Below, piece by piece: positions 28,349 to 35,707 of a DNA stretch of 64,000 nucleotides. The position numbers were made by a program, and so were the translations under genes. Under the pieces are notes generated by a model. It was not told where the DNA came from. It did no database searches and saw only the letters and a program-made list of their open reading frames with translations. Origin of the DNA: Myxococcales bacterium (GTDB lineage: Bacteria; Myxococcota_A; SURF-8); contig QZKR01000180.1 in the NCBI GenBank assembly GCA_003598065.1, positions 62,001 through 126,000 on the forward strand. Direction: 5' to 3'. Numbering within the stretch: position 1 is the first letter of the stretch; every line of letters begins with the position of its first letter.

Positions 28349-29142
28349 GGTCCGTCCTCCGCGCGCACGGGCAGGACTACCGGGCGACCGCTCGCGCTTT
28401 CCCGTCCGATGAGGGCCGCGACGCCGAAATGCGTGCGGATCGCCTCGGCGGTCAGCGTTTCCGCCGTCGGACCGTCGGCCACGACGCGCCCGCCGACGAG
28501 GATGGCGGCCCGGTCGGCGTAGGCGAGGCCAAGATTGATGTCGTGCGTGACGGCGAGGACGGTCAGGCCGGTTTCCCGCTGACGCCGCTTCAAGGCCTCG
28601 AAGATTTCGATCTGATGCCGGAGATCGAGGGAGGCGGTCGGCTCGTCGAGCAGCAGGATCGGCGTGCGCTGCGCCAGCGCCGAGGCGAGCACGACGCGCT
28701 GCCGTTCGCCGCCGGAAAGTTCGAGCACGGAGCGATCCTTAAGCGCCCATGTTCCCGTTGCTTCCAGCGCTTCGCGGGCGGCGGCTAGGTCATCCTCGCT
28801 ATCGACGCGGCCGAACACCCGGTACGGATGGCGCGCCAGCAGCACGAACTCCAGAACGCGGAACGGAAACTCGAACGGCGTTTCCTGGGGCACGATGGCC
28901 AGAAACCGCGCCGCCTCGCGGCGAGGGAGGCGGTCGAGCGGCCGGCCGGCCAGGCGCACCGAGCCCCGCGACGGCGCATGGAAACCGCAGAGCGCCTTGA
29001 CCAGCGTCGATTTGCCCGCGCCGTTGGGCCCGACGACGACGACGAATTCGCCGGAGCGGATGGAAAGGCGGACGTCCTTCAGAACGGCCATGCGTCCGTA
29101 GGAGACGCCGAGAGAGTCGGCTTGCAGGATGGGCTCGTTCAT
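28345..29142 (-). CDS. btuD: Vitamin B12 ABC transporter ATP-binding protein (FecE/BtuD family)
   Basis: A 265-residue ABC ATPase energising B12 import. Walker A GPNGAGKST (~38-46), Q-loop IVPQETPFEF, signature LSGGERQR, Walker B ILLLDEPTASLDL and the H-switch VTHD are intact. The start at ATG 29142 places ADSLGVSYGRM, the usual N-terminal strand, at residue 8; the longer frame upstream overlaps btuF and is Arg-rich. It overlaps both neighbours by 4 bases (ATGA), so it is translationally coupled to btuF and btuC. Confidence 0.9.
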   Translation of the reverse strand: MNEPILQADSLGVSYGRMAVLKDVRLSIRSGEFVVVVGPNGAGKSTLVKALCGFHAPSRGSVRLAGRPLDRLPRREAARFLAIVPQETPFEFPFRVLEFVLLARHPYRVFGRVDSEDDLAAAREALEATGTWALKDRSVLELSGGERQRVVLASALAQRTPILLLDEPTASLDLRHQIEIFEALKRRQRETGLTVLAVTHDINLGLAYADRAAILVGGRVVADGPTAETLTAEAIRTHFGVAALIGRESASGRPVVLPVRAEDGP

Positions 29143-30074
29143 GGCGCAGTCTCCGGCGACCCGTGCAGGCAGGCGAAAAACGCCTCGGCCAGAATCGGCA
29201 CGCGGGGGCCGGGAACGTGCATCCACTCGCCGACGAGCGGGCAGACGCGCGACGACGGCCCCAGCAACTGCGGCGCCGCGCGCCACAGCGCCTCCTCCCG
29301 CGCGACAAGCGCCGGGTCCGCCGTCGTCTCTGTCAGAATGGAGATGACGATTTCGGGCTTGAGCGCCAGCAATTCCTCATACGCAATCTTGATGTAACGG
29401 CCGGACGGATTCGGAAAGACGTTCGTTCCGCCGGCCAGACGGAGCAGATCGTCGTGGAACGAGCCTTTCACCGCCGCCCAGACCTCGCGCAGTTCGCCGG
29501 GATCGTGACTGATGATAACGAGCGTTTTCGGAGCGGGCCGGCCGGCGGCGCGCCGGGCGACGGCGTCGAGCCGTCCTTGGAAATCGGCGACGAAGCGTTC
29601 CGCCGCCTCCGGCGCGCCGAGCGCCGCGGCGATGGCCCGCGCCGTCGCCATGATGCCCGGCAAATTGCTGGTATCGACGGCGAGCGTGCGCAAGCCGAGC
29701 GTTCCATAGCGTTCGACCAGTTCGGGTTGTCGCTGGTCAAGCACGATCAGATCCGGCCGAAGCGCAAGCACCTGTTCGGTGCTCGGCGTAAAGATGCCGC
29801 CGATTTTCGCGATGGCGGCCGTCTCGGCGGGATAATGACAAAAGTCGGTCACGCCTACGAGTCGGTTTCCCAGGCCGAGGGCGAACACCGTCTCGGTGAG
29901 GCTCGGCAGATGGGTGATCACGCGCAGGGGAACCGTCTGAGGCGCTACGGGCCGTTCTTTTTCGTCGCAGGCGGTAAACAACCCGATCGCAACGGCCAGC
30001 CACCCCGCCAGTCCGAAAAGGAAAAGCAGTCTTTGCGCGGTTAAGAAACTGTTATCCCAATGGACAAAATTCAT
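29139..30074 (-). CDS. btuF: Cobalamin ABC transporter substrate-binding lipoprotein (BtuF-type)
   Basis: A 311-residue class III (FecB/BtuF) binding protein delivering B12 to BtuCD. Lipobox LFTAC (Cys36), then RVITHLPSLTETVFALGLGNRLVGVTDFCHYP, typical of the first lobe, and LRPDLIVLDQRQPELVERYG leading into the connecting helix. The binding protein is lipid-anchored. ATG 30074 was preferred: the frame opens further to 30176, but that extension (HSRASGNP..., DPRFRGGD) is a translation of the palindromic repeat and is not coding. As a result the ribosome-binding region (GGGGGCGAC) lies within the repeat. Confidence 0.85.
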   Translation of the reverse strand: MNFVHWDNSFLTAQRLLFLFGLAGWLAVAIGLFTACDEKERPVAPQTVPLRVITHLPSLTETVFALGLGNRLVGVTDFCHYPAETAAIAKIGGIFTPSTEQVLALRPDLIVLDQRQPELVERYGTLGLRTLAVDTSNLPGIMATARAIAAALGAPEAAERFVADFQGRLDAVARRAAGRPAPKTLVIISHDPGELREVWAAVKGSFHDDLLRLAGGTNVFPNPSGRYIKIAYEELLALKPEIVISILTETTADPALVAREEALWRAAPQLLGPSSRVCPLVGEWMHVPGPRVPILAEAFFACLHGSPETAP

Positions 30075-30147
30075 GTCGCCCCCGCGAAAGCGGGGGTCCA
30101 GAAATCGCTCAAACAGATTTGGATTCCCGCTTGCGCGGGAGTGACGA
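30075..30147. repeat. Palindromic intergenic repeat inside the B12 operon
   Basis: Two hairpins 28 bases apart: CCCCCGC-GAAA-GCGGGGG (30079-30096) and TCCCGC-TTGC-GCGGGA (30125-30140), ending GTGACGAA. Translated on the minus strand it gives HSRASGNP...DPRFRGGD, the familiar signature of a short non-coding repeat dispersed in many proteobacterial genomes. It fills most of the 111-base gap between the propeller lipoprotein and btuF, and supplies the region where btuF's ribosome-binding site must lie. Confidence 0.75.
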
Positions 30148-30185
30148 ATGTGAGTCTCTGTTTCTACCGTGCGCATCCGCTTCTC

Positions 30186-31457
30186 TCAATAAAATCGCAA
30201 ATGGCGCGGCGCGAGCCCGCTTTGCGGATGAGTTTCGATCTCGCCGATGCGTTTGAAATTATCTCCATCCAGCTTATACACGTAAACGCGCGGCCGTTGC
30301 GAATCGGCGTCGCCGACGTAAACAAGCCCCCGCTCGGGGTCGGCCAGAATCCCGCCCATGCCGTAAGGCGATGAGGCGGTATGAAGAACCCGTTCTTCGC
30401 CATTGTCAACGTCGATGACGACGGCGAGGTCCGGCACGTCGCGCGCCAGATCGCCGAAACGCACGGCGAGAAGATGCTTCGGCGGCAGAAAATCGAGATC
30501 GAAGCCGTAGGGGCGGGGATCGTCGGCGGAAGCGCGCCGCAGAAACGATGCGGTGGGCGGATCGACGGCGAGATCGACCGCGACGACCGTACCCCAGCCG
30601 TACAAATGGGTTTCTTCGGAGATGAACAGCCCGCTGCACGAAACGTACAGAGCGTTTTTTGCCGATGCGGCGACCAACGCCGTGCAGTTGCGAGCCTCCG
30701 GGATTGTCAGACGATGCGCCACCTTATCCGTCGTCGGATCGACGGCTACGAGCAGACCGCCGCCGGCTTCGCCGAAATCGCGCGAGAGATGGTTGAGCGA
30801 GATCCAGACGAGATCGTTCGCTTCCGCCATCTGATCGGGCCGGGCGAGCAGATCGTCATCGGCGAAAGAAGTCAGCGGGACGCTTCCGAGGATCGTATGG
30901 TCGGTGGGATCGACGATTAAAATGTCATCGCCGCCGTCGTTCACCGCGCCGCCGGGGCGGGGGTTGACCTCGTAACGCGTCACGTAAGCTTTGTGCGTGT
31001 CGAGCCAGAGGAAGTCGTGTGGGTTGGAGGCGAAGCCCGTCGCCACGGATAGTTGCCCGCTCACCGAAAAATCCTCCGGATCGAGAAAGGTGAGCACGCT
31101 GTTGGGAAAGCGGTCGATGAGCACGAGGCGATTTTCCGGGTTGTAGCGGCGCGGCAAGACGACGTCGCCGGAAAGCGCCGTCGATAAGCCCGATTCCGTG
31201 GAGCCGGAGTGAATCACGCCTTCGCGGAACAATTCCTGCTCGGCCGGATCGAGAATGGAAATCGACGTGCTCATGTAGTCCGTGCCGACGACGGCGATGG
31301 CCCAGGGGCCGTCCTCATCCGGGCGCGGCGGGGCTCCGTCGCCGTCGAAGTCGGGCGAAGAAACGTTATCGACGCAAGCGCCGCATATCAGAGCGATTAG
31401 CCACGCGACGAGCGCTAAGCTTGGGGCGTTGTTAATGTTGAAAGACGGCGCGCGCAT
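30186..31457 (-). CDS. Beta-propeller lipoprotein of the B12 operon (BtuG-like by role and position)
   Basis: A 423-residue predicted lipoprotein (Cys28 in CGAC, a non-ideal lipobox) with a short DFDGDGAPPRPDEDG linker. The body consists of repeated beta-propeller/YVTN-like blades: 'ISILDPAEQ', 'NRLVLIDRFPNSVLTFLDPEDF', 'HKAYVTRYEV...ILIVDPTD', 'LVAVDPTTDKVAHRL', 'LVYVGDADSQRPRVYVYKLDGD'. In Bacteroidetes, BtuG is a surface beta-propeller lipoprotein that captures B12 and passes it to BtuB. The same position (next to btuB, under a B12 riboswitch) suggests an equivalent role; homology is not established. Coupled to btuB by TGATG. Confidence 0.72.
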   Translation of the reverse strand: MRAPSFNINNAPSLALVAWLIALICGACVDNVSSPDFDGDGAPPRPDEDGPWAIAVVGTDYMSTSISILDPAEQELFREGVIHSGSTESGLSTALSGDVVLPRRYNPENRLVLIDRFPNSVLTFLDPEDFSVSGQLSVATGFASNPHDFLWLDTHKAYVTRYEVNPRPGGAVNDGGDDILIVDPTDHTILGSVPLTSFADDDLLARPDQMAEANDLVWISLNHLSRDFGEAGGGLLVAVDPTTDKVAHRLTIPEARNCTALVAASAKNALYVSCSGLFISEETHLYGWGTVVAVDLAVDPPTASFLRRASADDPRPYGFDLDFLPPKHLLAVRFGDLARDVPDLAVVIDVDNGEERVLHTASSPYGMGGILADPERGLVYVGDADSQRPRVYVYKLDGDNFKRIGEIETHPQSGLAPRHLRFY

Positions 31458-33523
31458 CAGAACACCCGACAGGAAACGGTGAAGTGGAAACTACGGCCGG
31501 GCAGGGGATAGCCGGCCAGGTCCGAGGTCCGGTCGTCGGTCAGATTGCGGGCCGCGAACGAAACGCGCGCCTGCTCGTCGGCCAGCGCCACGGCGAAGCC
31601 GGCGTTCAGATAAAAGCGATCGTCGATGGCGATGAGATTCGCCTTGTCCAGGTAATTGCCGGCCACGTATTCGCCCTCCACGTAAAGGCTCGATTCGCCG
31701 AGACGGGACCAGTTGCGCGCATAAGCCTCGGCGCGAGCGTACCACTTGGACGCCGGCCGATGCGGCAAGGCGTTGCCCTGCGCGTTCGCCTCGGCGCTCG
31801 TGTCCCGGGTGTTCAGGTAAGTGTAATTGCCGGCCAGCCGGAGATGGGCGAATAGGTCGGCGCGCAAGCCGGCTTCAATGCCCCAGAGGCGGGCGGAAGC
31901 GACGTTCTGGGCCACGGCGACGTTCTGCGCGGTCTGGATGAACTGAATCAGGTCATCGACCTGCGAGAAGAAACCGAAGGCCTCGACCCGCAATTCATGC
32001 GGCGCGGGCAGGCGCGACGAGGCATAAACGATGCCGCCATCGACGCTGTAGGCGGTTTCCGGGTCAAGCTCGGGATTGCCGAGCACGTTGCCCGTGTTGC
32101 CGAACAGCTCGAACAACGACGGCAGACGCGCCGCGCGGCCGCCGCTCGCCGACAGGCGCACGTCCGGGACGGAGGTATTGACCAGGGCCAGGCGGGCCGT
32201 GGCTTCCAGCGTGTCGGAAACTTGCGGCGCGCCGCTTGCCGACGCGGCCAACAATTTGCTTCTGGCATATTCGACCCGGCCGGCCGGCAGAATCAAAAGA
32301 TCGATGGCGTCGATGCGGAAGCCGTTCTCCAGGCCGGCGGCGAGCGATTGCCGATCGCTGTCGGCCGCCGCCAGACCGGCCCCGGACGGATTGTAGAGTT
32401 CATAGCGATAGCCGAGATGGGCCGTCAGGTCCCACCAATCGGCGAGCTGGACGACGCCGGTCGTTTGCAGAGCCGGCGCATAGCTGCGGTCGCTCGCTTT
32501 GTCGCCGGAACTCAGGCCGACCTCGGAGAGCGGATCGGACAGTTGCGAGTGGGCGAAGCGGAAGGCGGCGATCGTCTTCCAGTCGAATCTATTGAATAGA
32601 TTCAACCCTTCGGCTTTGAACGCGGCCAGATTGTCGAACAGGCGATAGGCGGCCGCTTGCGTTTCGAACTGGCCGAGGCCGGGCACGCCCTGATCGCGGA
32701 AAAAAAACCAGTCGAGAAGCGTCAGCCGCCATTGCGGGGCAAGCCGCACGCGCGCCTTGGCGAGCAGGTTCACTTGGTCGTACTGGTTGTTTTGCCGCTG
32801 GGCGGTGTAATCGTCGGAGGGATCGAAGCGCGTGGCGTTGTCGTTGTGGTAGGGGAAGCGGCCTTCCCAGCCGCTGTAGTCCGCGCCGAGCGCAAGATCC
32901 CACGCGCCCTGCGGCTCGCCGTAGAACAGACTCGCTTCCCGCGCGCCGAAGGAGCCGCCGCCCGCCGACGCCTCCAACTGCCGCGCCCGGCCGCTGCGCG
33001 TCGTGATCGCCACCACGCCGCCGATGGCGCTCGCGCCGTAGGCGATCGGCGCAACGCCGCGATAGAGGTCGATGCGGGCCACGTTGCCCAACGGCAGATG
33101 CGACAGATCCACGGGTCCGCCGGCGGCGGCGTTCAAAGGCACGTCGTCGAGCACGACGAGCACCTGATCCGACGTCGAGCCGCGAATCGAAAGCGTGGAG
33201 TAGGAGGCAGGGCCGCCGAGACGGGTGACGCGCACGCCGGCCTGGCGGTCGATCACATCGGGAAGCGTCGTCGCTGCGTCGTCAAAATCCTCGCGCAAGA
33301 GCACCGTTCCGGCCGCGGCGCGGTCGTCTTTCAACGAGCGGTCGGGGTTCGAGCGGACAACCACTTCATCGAGCGACGGCGTGGCTTTTTCCGGCGCAGA
33401 GTCGCTTGTGTCGGGGGCGGCGTCATTTTCGGCTGCGCCGCAAGGAGACGCCAGCATCGCGCCGAGCACCGTCAAAGCAAGCGCCAGCGCGCCGCGCGAC
33501 GGGCGGCTCACTCGTCGCCGCAT
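31457..33523 (-). CDS. btuB: TonB-dependent outer-membrane receptor, BtuB-type
   Basis: A 688-residue gated porin for cobalamin. Signal peptide ending near SPCGAA-EN, TonB box-like LDEVVVRSN (~52-60), plug domain with LPDVIDRQAGVRVTRLGG and SIRGSTSDQVLVVLDDVPLN, then a 22-strand barrel ending in FHFTVSCRVF (terminal aromatic). Size is slightly above E. coli BtuB (614). ATG 33523 was chosen since the signal peptide starts there. It overlaps the preceding gene by 16 bases and couples to the propeller gene by TGATG. Control by the cobalamin riboswitch identifies the substrate. Confidence 0.88.
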   Translation of the reverse strand: MRRRVSRPSRGALALALTVLGAMLASPCGAAENDAAPDTSDSAPEKATPSLDEVVVRSNPDRSLKDDRAAAGTVLLREDFDDAATTLPDVIDRQAGVRVTRLGGPASYSTLSIRGSTSDQVLVVLDDVPLNAAAGGPVDLSHLPLGNVARIDLYRGVAPIAYGASAIGGVVAITTRSGRARQLEASAGGGSFGAREASLFYGEPQGAWDLALGADYSGWEGRFPYHNDNATRFDPSDDYTAQRQNNQYDQVNLLAKARVRLAPQWRLTLLDWFFFRDQGVPGLGQFETQAAAYRLFDNLAAFKAEGLNLFNRFDWKTIAAFRFAHSQLSDPLSEVGLSSGDKASDRSYAPALQTTGVVQLADWWDLTAHLGYRYELYNPSGAGLAAADSDRQSLAAGLENGFRIDAIDLLILPAGRVEYARSKLLAASASGAPQVSDTLEATARLALVNTSVPDVRLSASGGRAARLPSLFELFGNTGNVLGNPELDPETAYSVDGGIVYASSRLPAPHELRVEAFGFFSQVDDLIQFIQTAQNVAVAQNVASARLWGIEAGLRADLFAHLRLAGNYTYLNTRDTSAEANAQGNALPHRPASKWYARAEAYARNWSRLGESSLYVEGEYVAGNYLDKANLIAIDDRFYLNAGFAVALADEQARVSFAARNLTDDRTSDLAGYPLPGRSFHFTVSCRVF

Positions 33524-35196
33524 GGCGTTTGACGTTCGTGAATGACGCCCACGGCGTCCAGGTCGAAGCCGGCGCTGTTGCGCGTGGGGTAGGGATCGAA
33601 GATCGTGCGACCGAAACTGTCGAGGCTGGGAGAAAGACCGGTTTCGCAGGCCCCGTCGCCTTCGAGGGCGCAACCGGCGATATCGACCATCCGCACGTAA
33701 CGGATGCAGGCGAGATCGACCGAGCCGTCGCGGGCCTCGGGGCGATTGGCGAGCGCGGCCAGATCGAAGGGCAAACCGTAGCCTCGCTGGTATTTTCCGG
33801 CCAGTCCTTCAATAAGGCTGGCGTCGTGGACGCCGTAGCGGCCAAGCGGACGCGCGCCGAGATAGGCGCTGTCGAAGCGCAGGAAGGTTTCGCCGTCGCT
33901 GCCGACTTCGACGTAGGCCAGTTCGAAGAAGCCGGCCCCGTTGCTCAAGAAGCCGTTTTCGAAAACGGCGAAATCATCGCCCGATCCGTCTTCGATCGGC
34001 TGGTCGAAGGTCATCACGATAGCGCCGCCGTCGCCGAGACTCACGCCGCTATCCACCCGCCCTTCGGCCGGGCCGAGCGCGTCCCACGGTTTGCGCCAGA
34101 CGTCCTCGGCGCGGAAACCGTAGGGCGCCGGTTCGACATATCCCGTCGCCCAGCCGATAAAGGATGGATTGTCCTTGTCCATGGCGGTCGTGCCGGGAAG
34201 ACCCGCGTGCGGCGGGAAGGGGCCGGGCAGATCCTCGGGCGCGTTACGCACGTCATAGCTGAAGCGGAAGTAAGCGTCGGTGACGCAGGAGGCGTCTGCC
34301 GAGCGGGCGAAGACCGTCCAACCCCCCGGCGCATCCAGCGGCAAGGACGAACGCGCGAGCCATGCCTCCGGTTCCGGCGCGGAGAGGTCGGAACTGACGC
34401 CGACCTCGATGCGCAGGGAACGGCCCGAGGCGAAGGACAGCACCGTCCCCACAGGCAGGATGCTCAAGGTCGGCGCTTGCGGGATGGGGCAGGGCAGGGC
34501 GACGCAATTCCCGTCCACCTCCTCGAAGCCTTCGCGGCAGACGCAGGCGCCGTCCGGATCCCGGCATTGGCGATCGCGATCGCAGGCAAGCATTTCCCCA
34601 GGGATGCACAGCCCGTCCTCGCCGCAGCGTTCGACGCCGTTGCAAAAAGCGGCGTCCCGGCATTCTTCATCGGCGGAACAGTGTTTGAGGACGCATTCGC
34701 CGTTGACAAGCTCGAAGGCGGCGGGGCAGACGCATTGTCCGTCCGGTTCGGCGCAGGACATGACCGCGCCGCACTCTATGGTTTCGCCCGCGAGGCATGC
34801 GCCCTGACCGTCGCAGACTTCATGGCCGTTGCAGGCGACGCCGTCGTCGCAAGGTACGCCCTGCGGGGCATAGCGCGGCAGACAAACGCCGTTTTCGGGA
34901 TTGCAGGCGACGTCGGCTTCGCAGGGGCCGGACTCGCGGCATTGAACGGTAGCGCAACGATCGGGCGTTTCATCTTCAACGACGTCGCCGTCCGATTCAT
35001 CGGCAAGGGCGCATCGCTCGCCGAGCGGTTCGTATCCATCCTCGCAACGGCATTCGCCGCTCGCCGGGTCGCAGGCGGCGTGCGAACCGCAGGCGACGTC
35101 GGCGCAGGGATCCGCGCCGCTGACGTCAGGCGATCCGTCGTCCAGGCAGGCGGCCAGCATCACAGCGAGCCAGGCAGCGAAAAGCAGGCGTTTCAT
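33508..35196 (-). CDS. Cys-rich surface lipoprotein heading the B12 operon
   Basis: 562 residues, not an enzyme I recognise. Lipobox LAAC (Cys17); residues ~25-235 contain about seven EGF-like/Cys-rich units (CADVACGSHAACDPASGECRC; CVCPAAFELVNGECV; CVCREGFEEVDGNCV) with a short acidic insert ESDGDVVEDE. The C-terminal ~300 residues form one domain: FASGRSLRIEVG, VSLGDGGAIVMTFDQPIEDG, DFAVFENGF, FFELAYVEVGSDGETF, and DAVGVIHE near the end. This domain resembles 'cell surface proteins' found beside BtuB in Bacteroidetes cobalamin loci. First gene after the B12 riboswitch; probably binds or presents corrinoids on the cell surface. Confidence 0.72.
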   Translation of the reverse strand: MKRLLFAAWLAVMLAACLDDGSPDVSGADPCADVACGSHAACDPASGECRCEDGYEPLGERCALADESDGDVVEDETPDRCATVQCRESGPCEADVACNPENGVCLPRYAPQGVPCDDGVACNGHEVCDGQGACLAGETIECGAVMSCAEPDGQCVCPAAFELVNGECVLKHCSADEECRDAAFCNGVERCGEDGLCIPGEMLACDRDRQCRDPDGACVCREGFEEVDGNCVALPCPIPQAPTLSILPVGTVLSFASGRSLRIEVGVSSDLSAPEPEAWLARSSLPLDAPGGWTVFARSADASCVTDAYFRFSYDVRNAPEDLPGPFPPHAGLPGTTAMDKDNPSFIGWATGYVEPAPYGFRAEDVWRKPWDALGPAEGRVDSGVSLGDGGAIVMTFDQPIEDGSGDDFAVFENGFLSNGAGFFELAYVEVGSDGETFLRFDSAYLGARPLGRYGVHDASLIEGLAGKYQRGYGLPFDLAALANRPEARDGSVDLACIRYVRMVDIAGCALEGDGACETGLSPSLDSFGRTIFDPYPTRNSAGFDLDAVGVIHERQTPCGDE

Positions 35197-35303
35197 GACA
35201 GCTCCGATCGGCGACGAAGTCGTCTGATGCGGCGGGGCGCTTTCCGGCGAGAGACGTCTGGCGGCGGGCCGTCCCGAAAGACGGCGGACGCCTTAGACGA
35301 AGA

Positions 35304-35348
35304 CGCCACGAACGACAGCCGGGCCTCGGGCCCGTTCCGTTCGTGGCG
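35304..35348 (-). terminator. Hairpin downstream of the cobalamin riboswitch, candidate expression platform
   Basis: An 11-bp perfect stem (CGCCACGAACG / CGTTCGTGGCG) enclosing a second GC-rich palindrome (CGGGCCTCGGGCCCG). It lies 44 bases after the aptamer and 107 bases before the first start codon. It is followed on the minus strand by TCTTCGTCT, a poor U-tract. It may be a terminator or Rho-related pause structure whose formation depends on the aptamer. Confidence 0.4.
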
Positions 35349-35392
35349 AAAGGAGAATGTGCCTTGGATTGTGCATCGCAGGCGTTCCCCCT

Positions 35393-35566
35393 CCGCGGGA
35401 AGAAGTCACCCAACCCCTGTCGCGGAAGGTTTTCCGGCTTGCGAATCATCCTACTCCCGGCGCCTTCCCAGGCAGCCCCAGTGGCTTTGTTGCCGGTTTC
35501 GTCCTCGCTTACGGCGGCGGGACCGCGTCGGCATTGCACCGAACTTCCCTGCCCGCGGCAGAACTG
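35393..35566 (-). promoter_or_regulatory. Cobalamin (adenosylcobalamin-class) riboswitch
   Basis: On the minus strand the conserved core is clear: GGGAA..CGGTG near the 5' end, CCGCCGCCGTAAGCG, GCCACTGG, GGGAAGGC, and the B12 box CGCAAGCCGGAAAACCT (35443-35427). The closing stem P1 is visible: CCGCGGG (35558-35552) with CCCGCGG (35399-35393). It matches the Rfam cobalamin riboswitch in order and spacing. It precedes the surface lipoprotein-btuB-propeller-btuFDC operon, so expression is expected to fall when cobalamin is plentiful. Confidence 0.93.
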
Positions 35567-35572
35567 TAGAGG

Positions 35573-35602
35573 ACTATAGGCCGAACGAGGCGACGCTGTC
35601 AA
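35573..35602 (-). promoter_or_regulatory. Sigma70 promoter of the B12 uptake operon
   Basis: A perfect -35 TTGACA (35602-35597), an 18-base spacer and -10 TATAGT (35578-35573). A start near 35566 places the first nucleotides of the transcript just before the riboswitch. This is the best promoter in the window. Confidence 0.8.
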
Positions 35603-35639
35603 GCCCGCCGATTTCGGAGCATCATCCTCCGGATTCGAG

Positions 35640-35668
35640 TTGTCCGGCAGATGGATATGGAGTAATCT
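35640..35668 (+). promoter_or_regulatory. Weak promoter candidate for the VWA/ASH lipoprotein
   Basis: TTGTCC (35640-35645), 17-base spacer, TAATCT (35663-35668), 40 bases before the start codon. Moderate matches only; position is right for the rightward lipoprotein gene. Confidence 0.3.
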
Positions 35669-35707
35669 AAAGCATCGGTCCACGCCGAAAGAAGTGATCC
35701 CGAGACC

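Larger units (their letters stand above)
35197..35707. other. Divergent regulatory region: B12 operon / VWA lipoprotein
   Basis: 511 bases with no gene. Leftward it holds the B12 operon promoter (35602-35573), the cobalamin riboswitch (35566-35393), a large hairpin (35304-35348) and about 105 more bases of leader. Rightward, 35603-35707 holds a weak promoter candidate for the VWA lipoprotein. Confidence 0.85.

Noticed and set aside
30075-30176. N-terminal extension of btuF starting at 30176
   Set aside because: The extension translates the palindromic repeat (HSRASGNP, DPRFRGGD), a well-known false coding signature; a lipoprotein signal begins shortly after ATG 30074.
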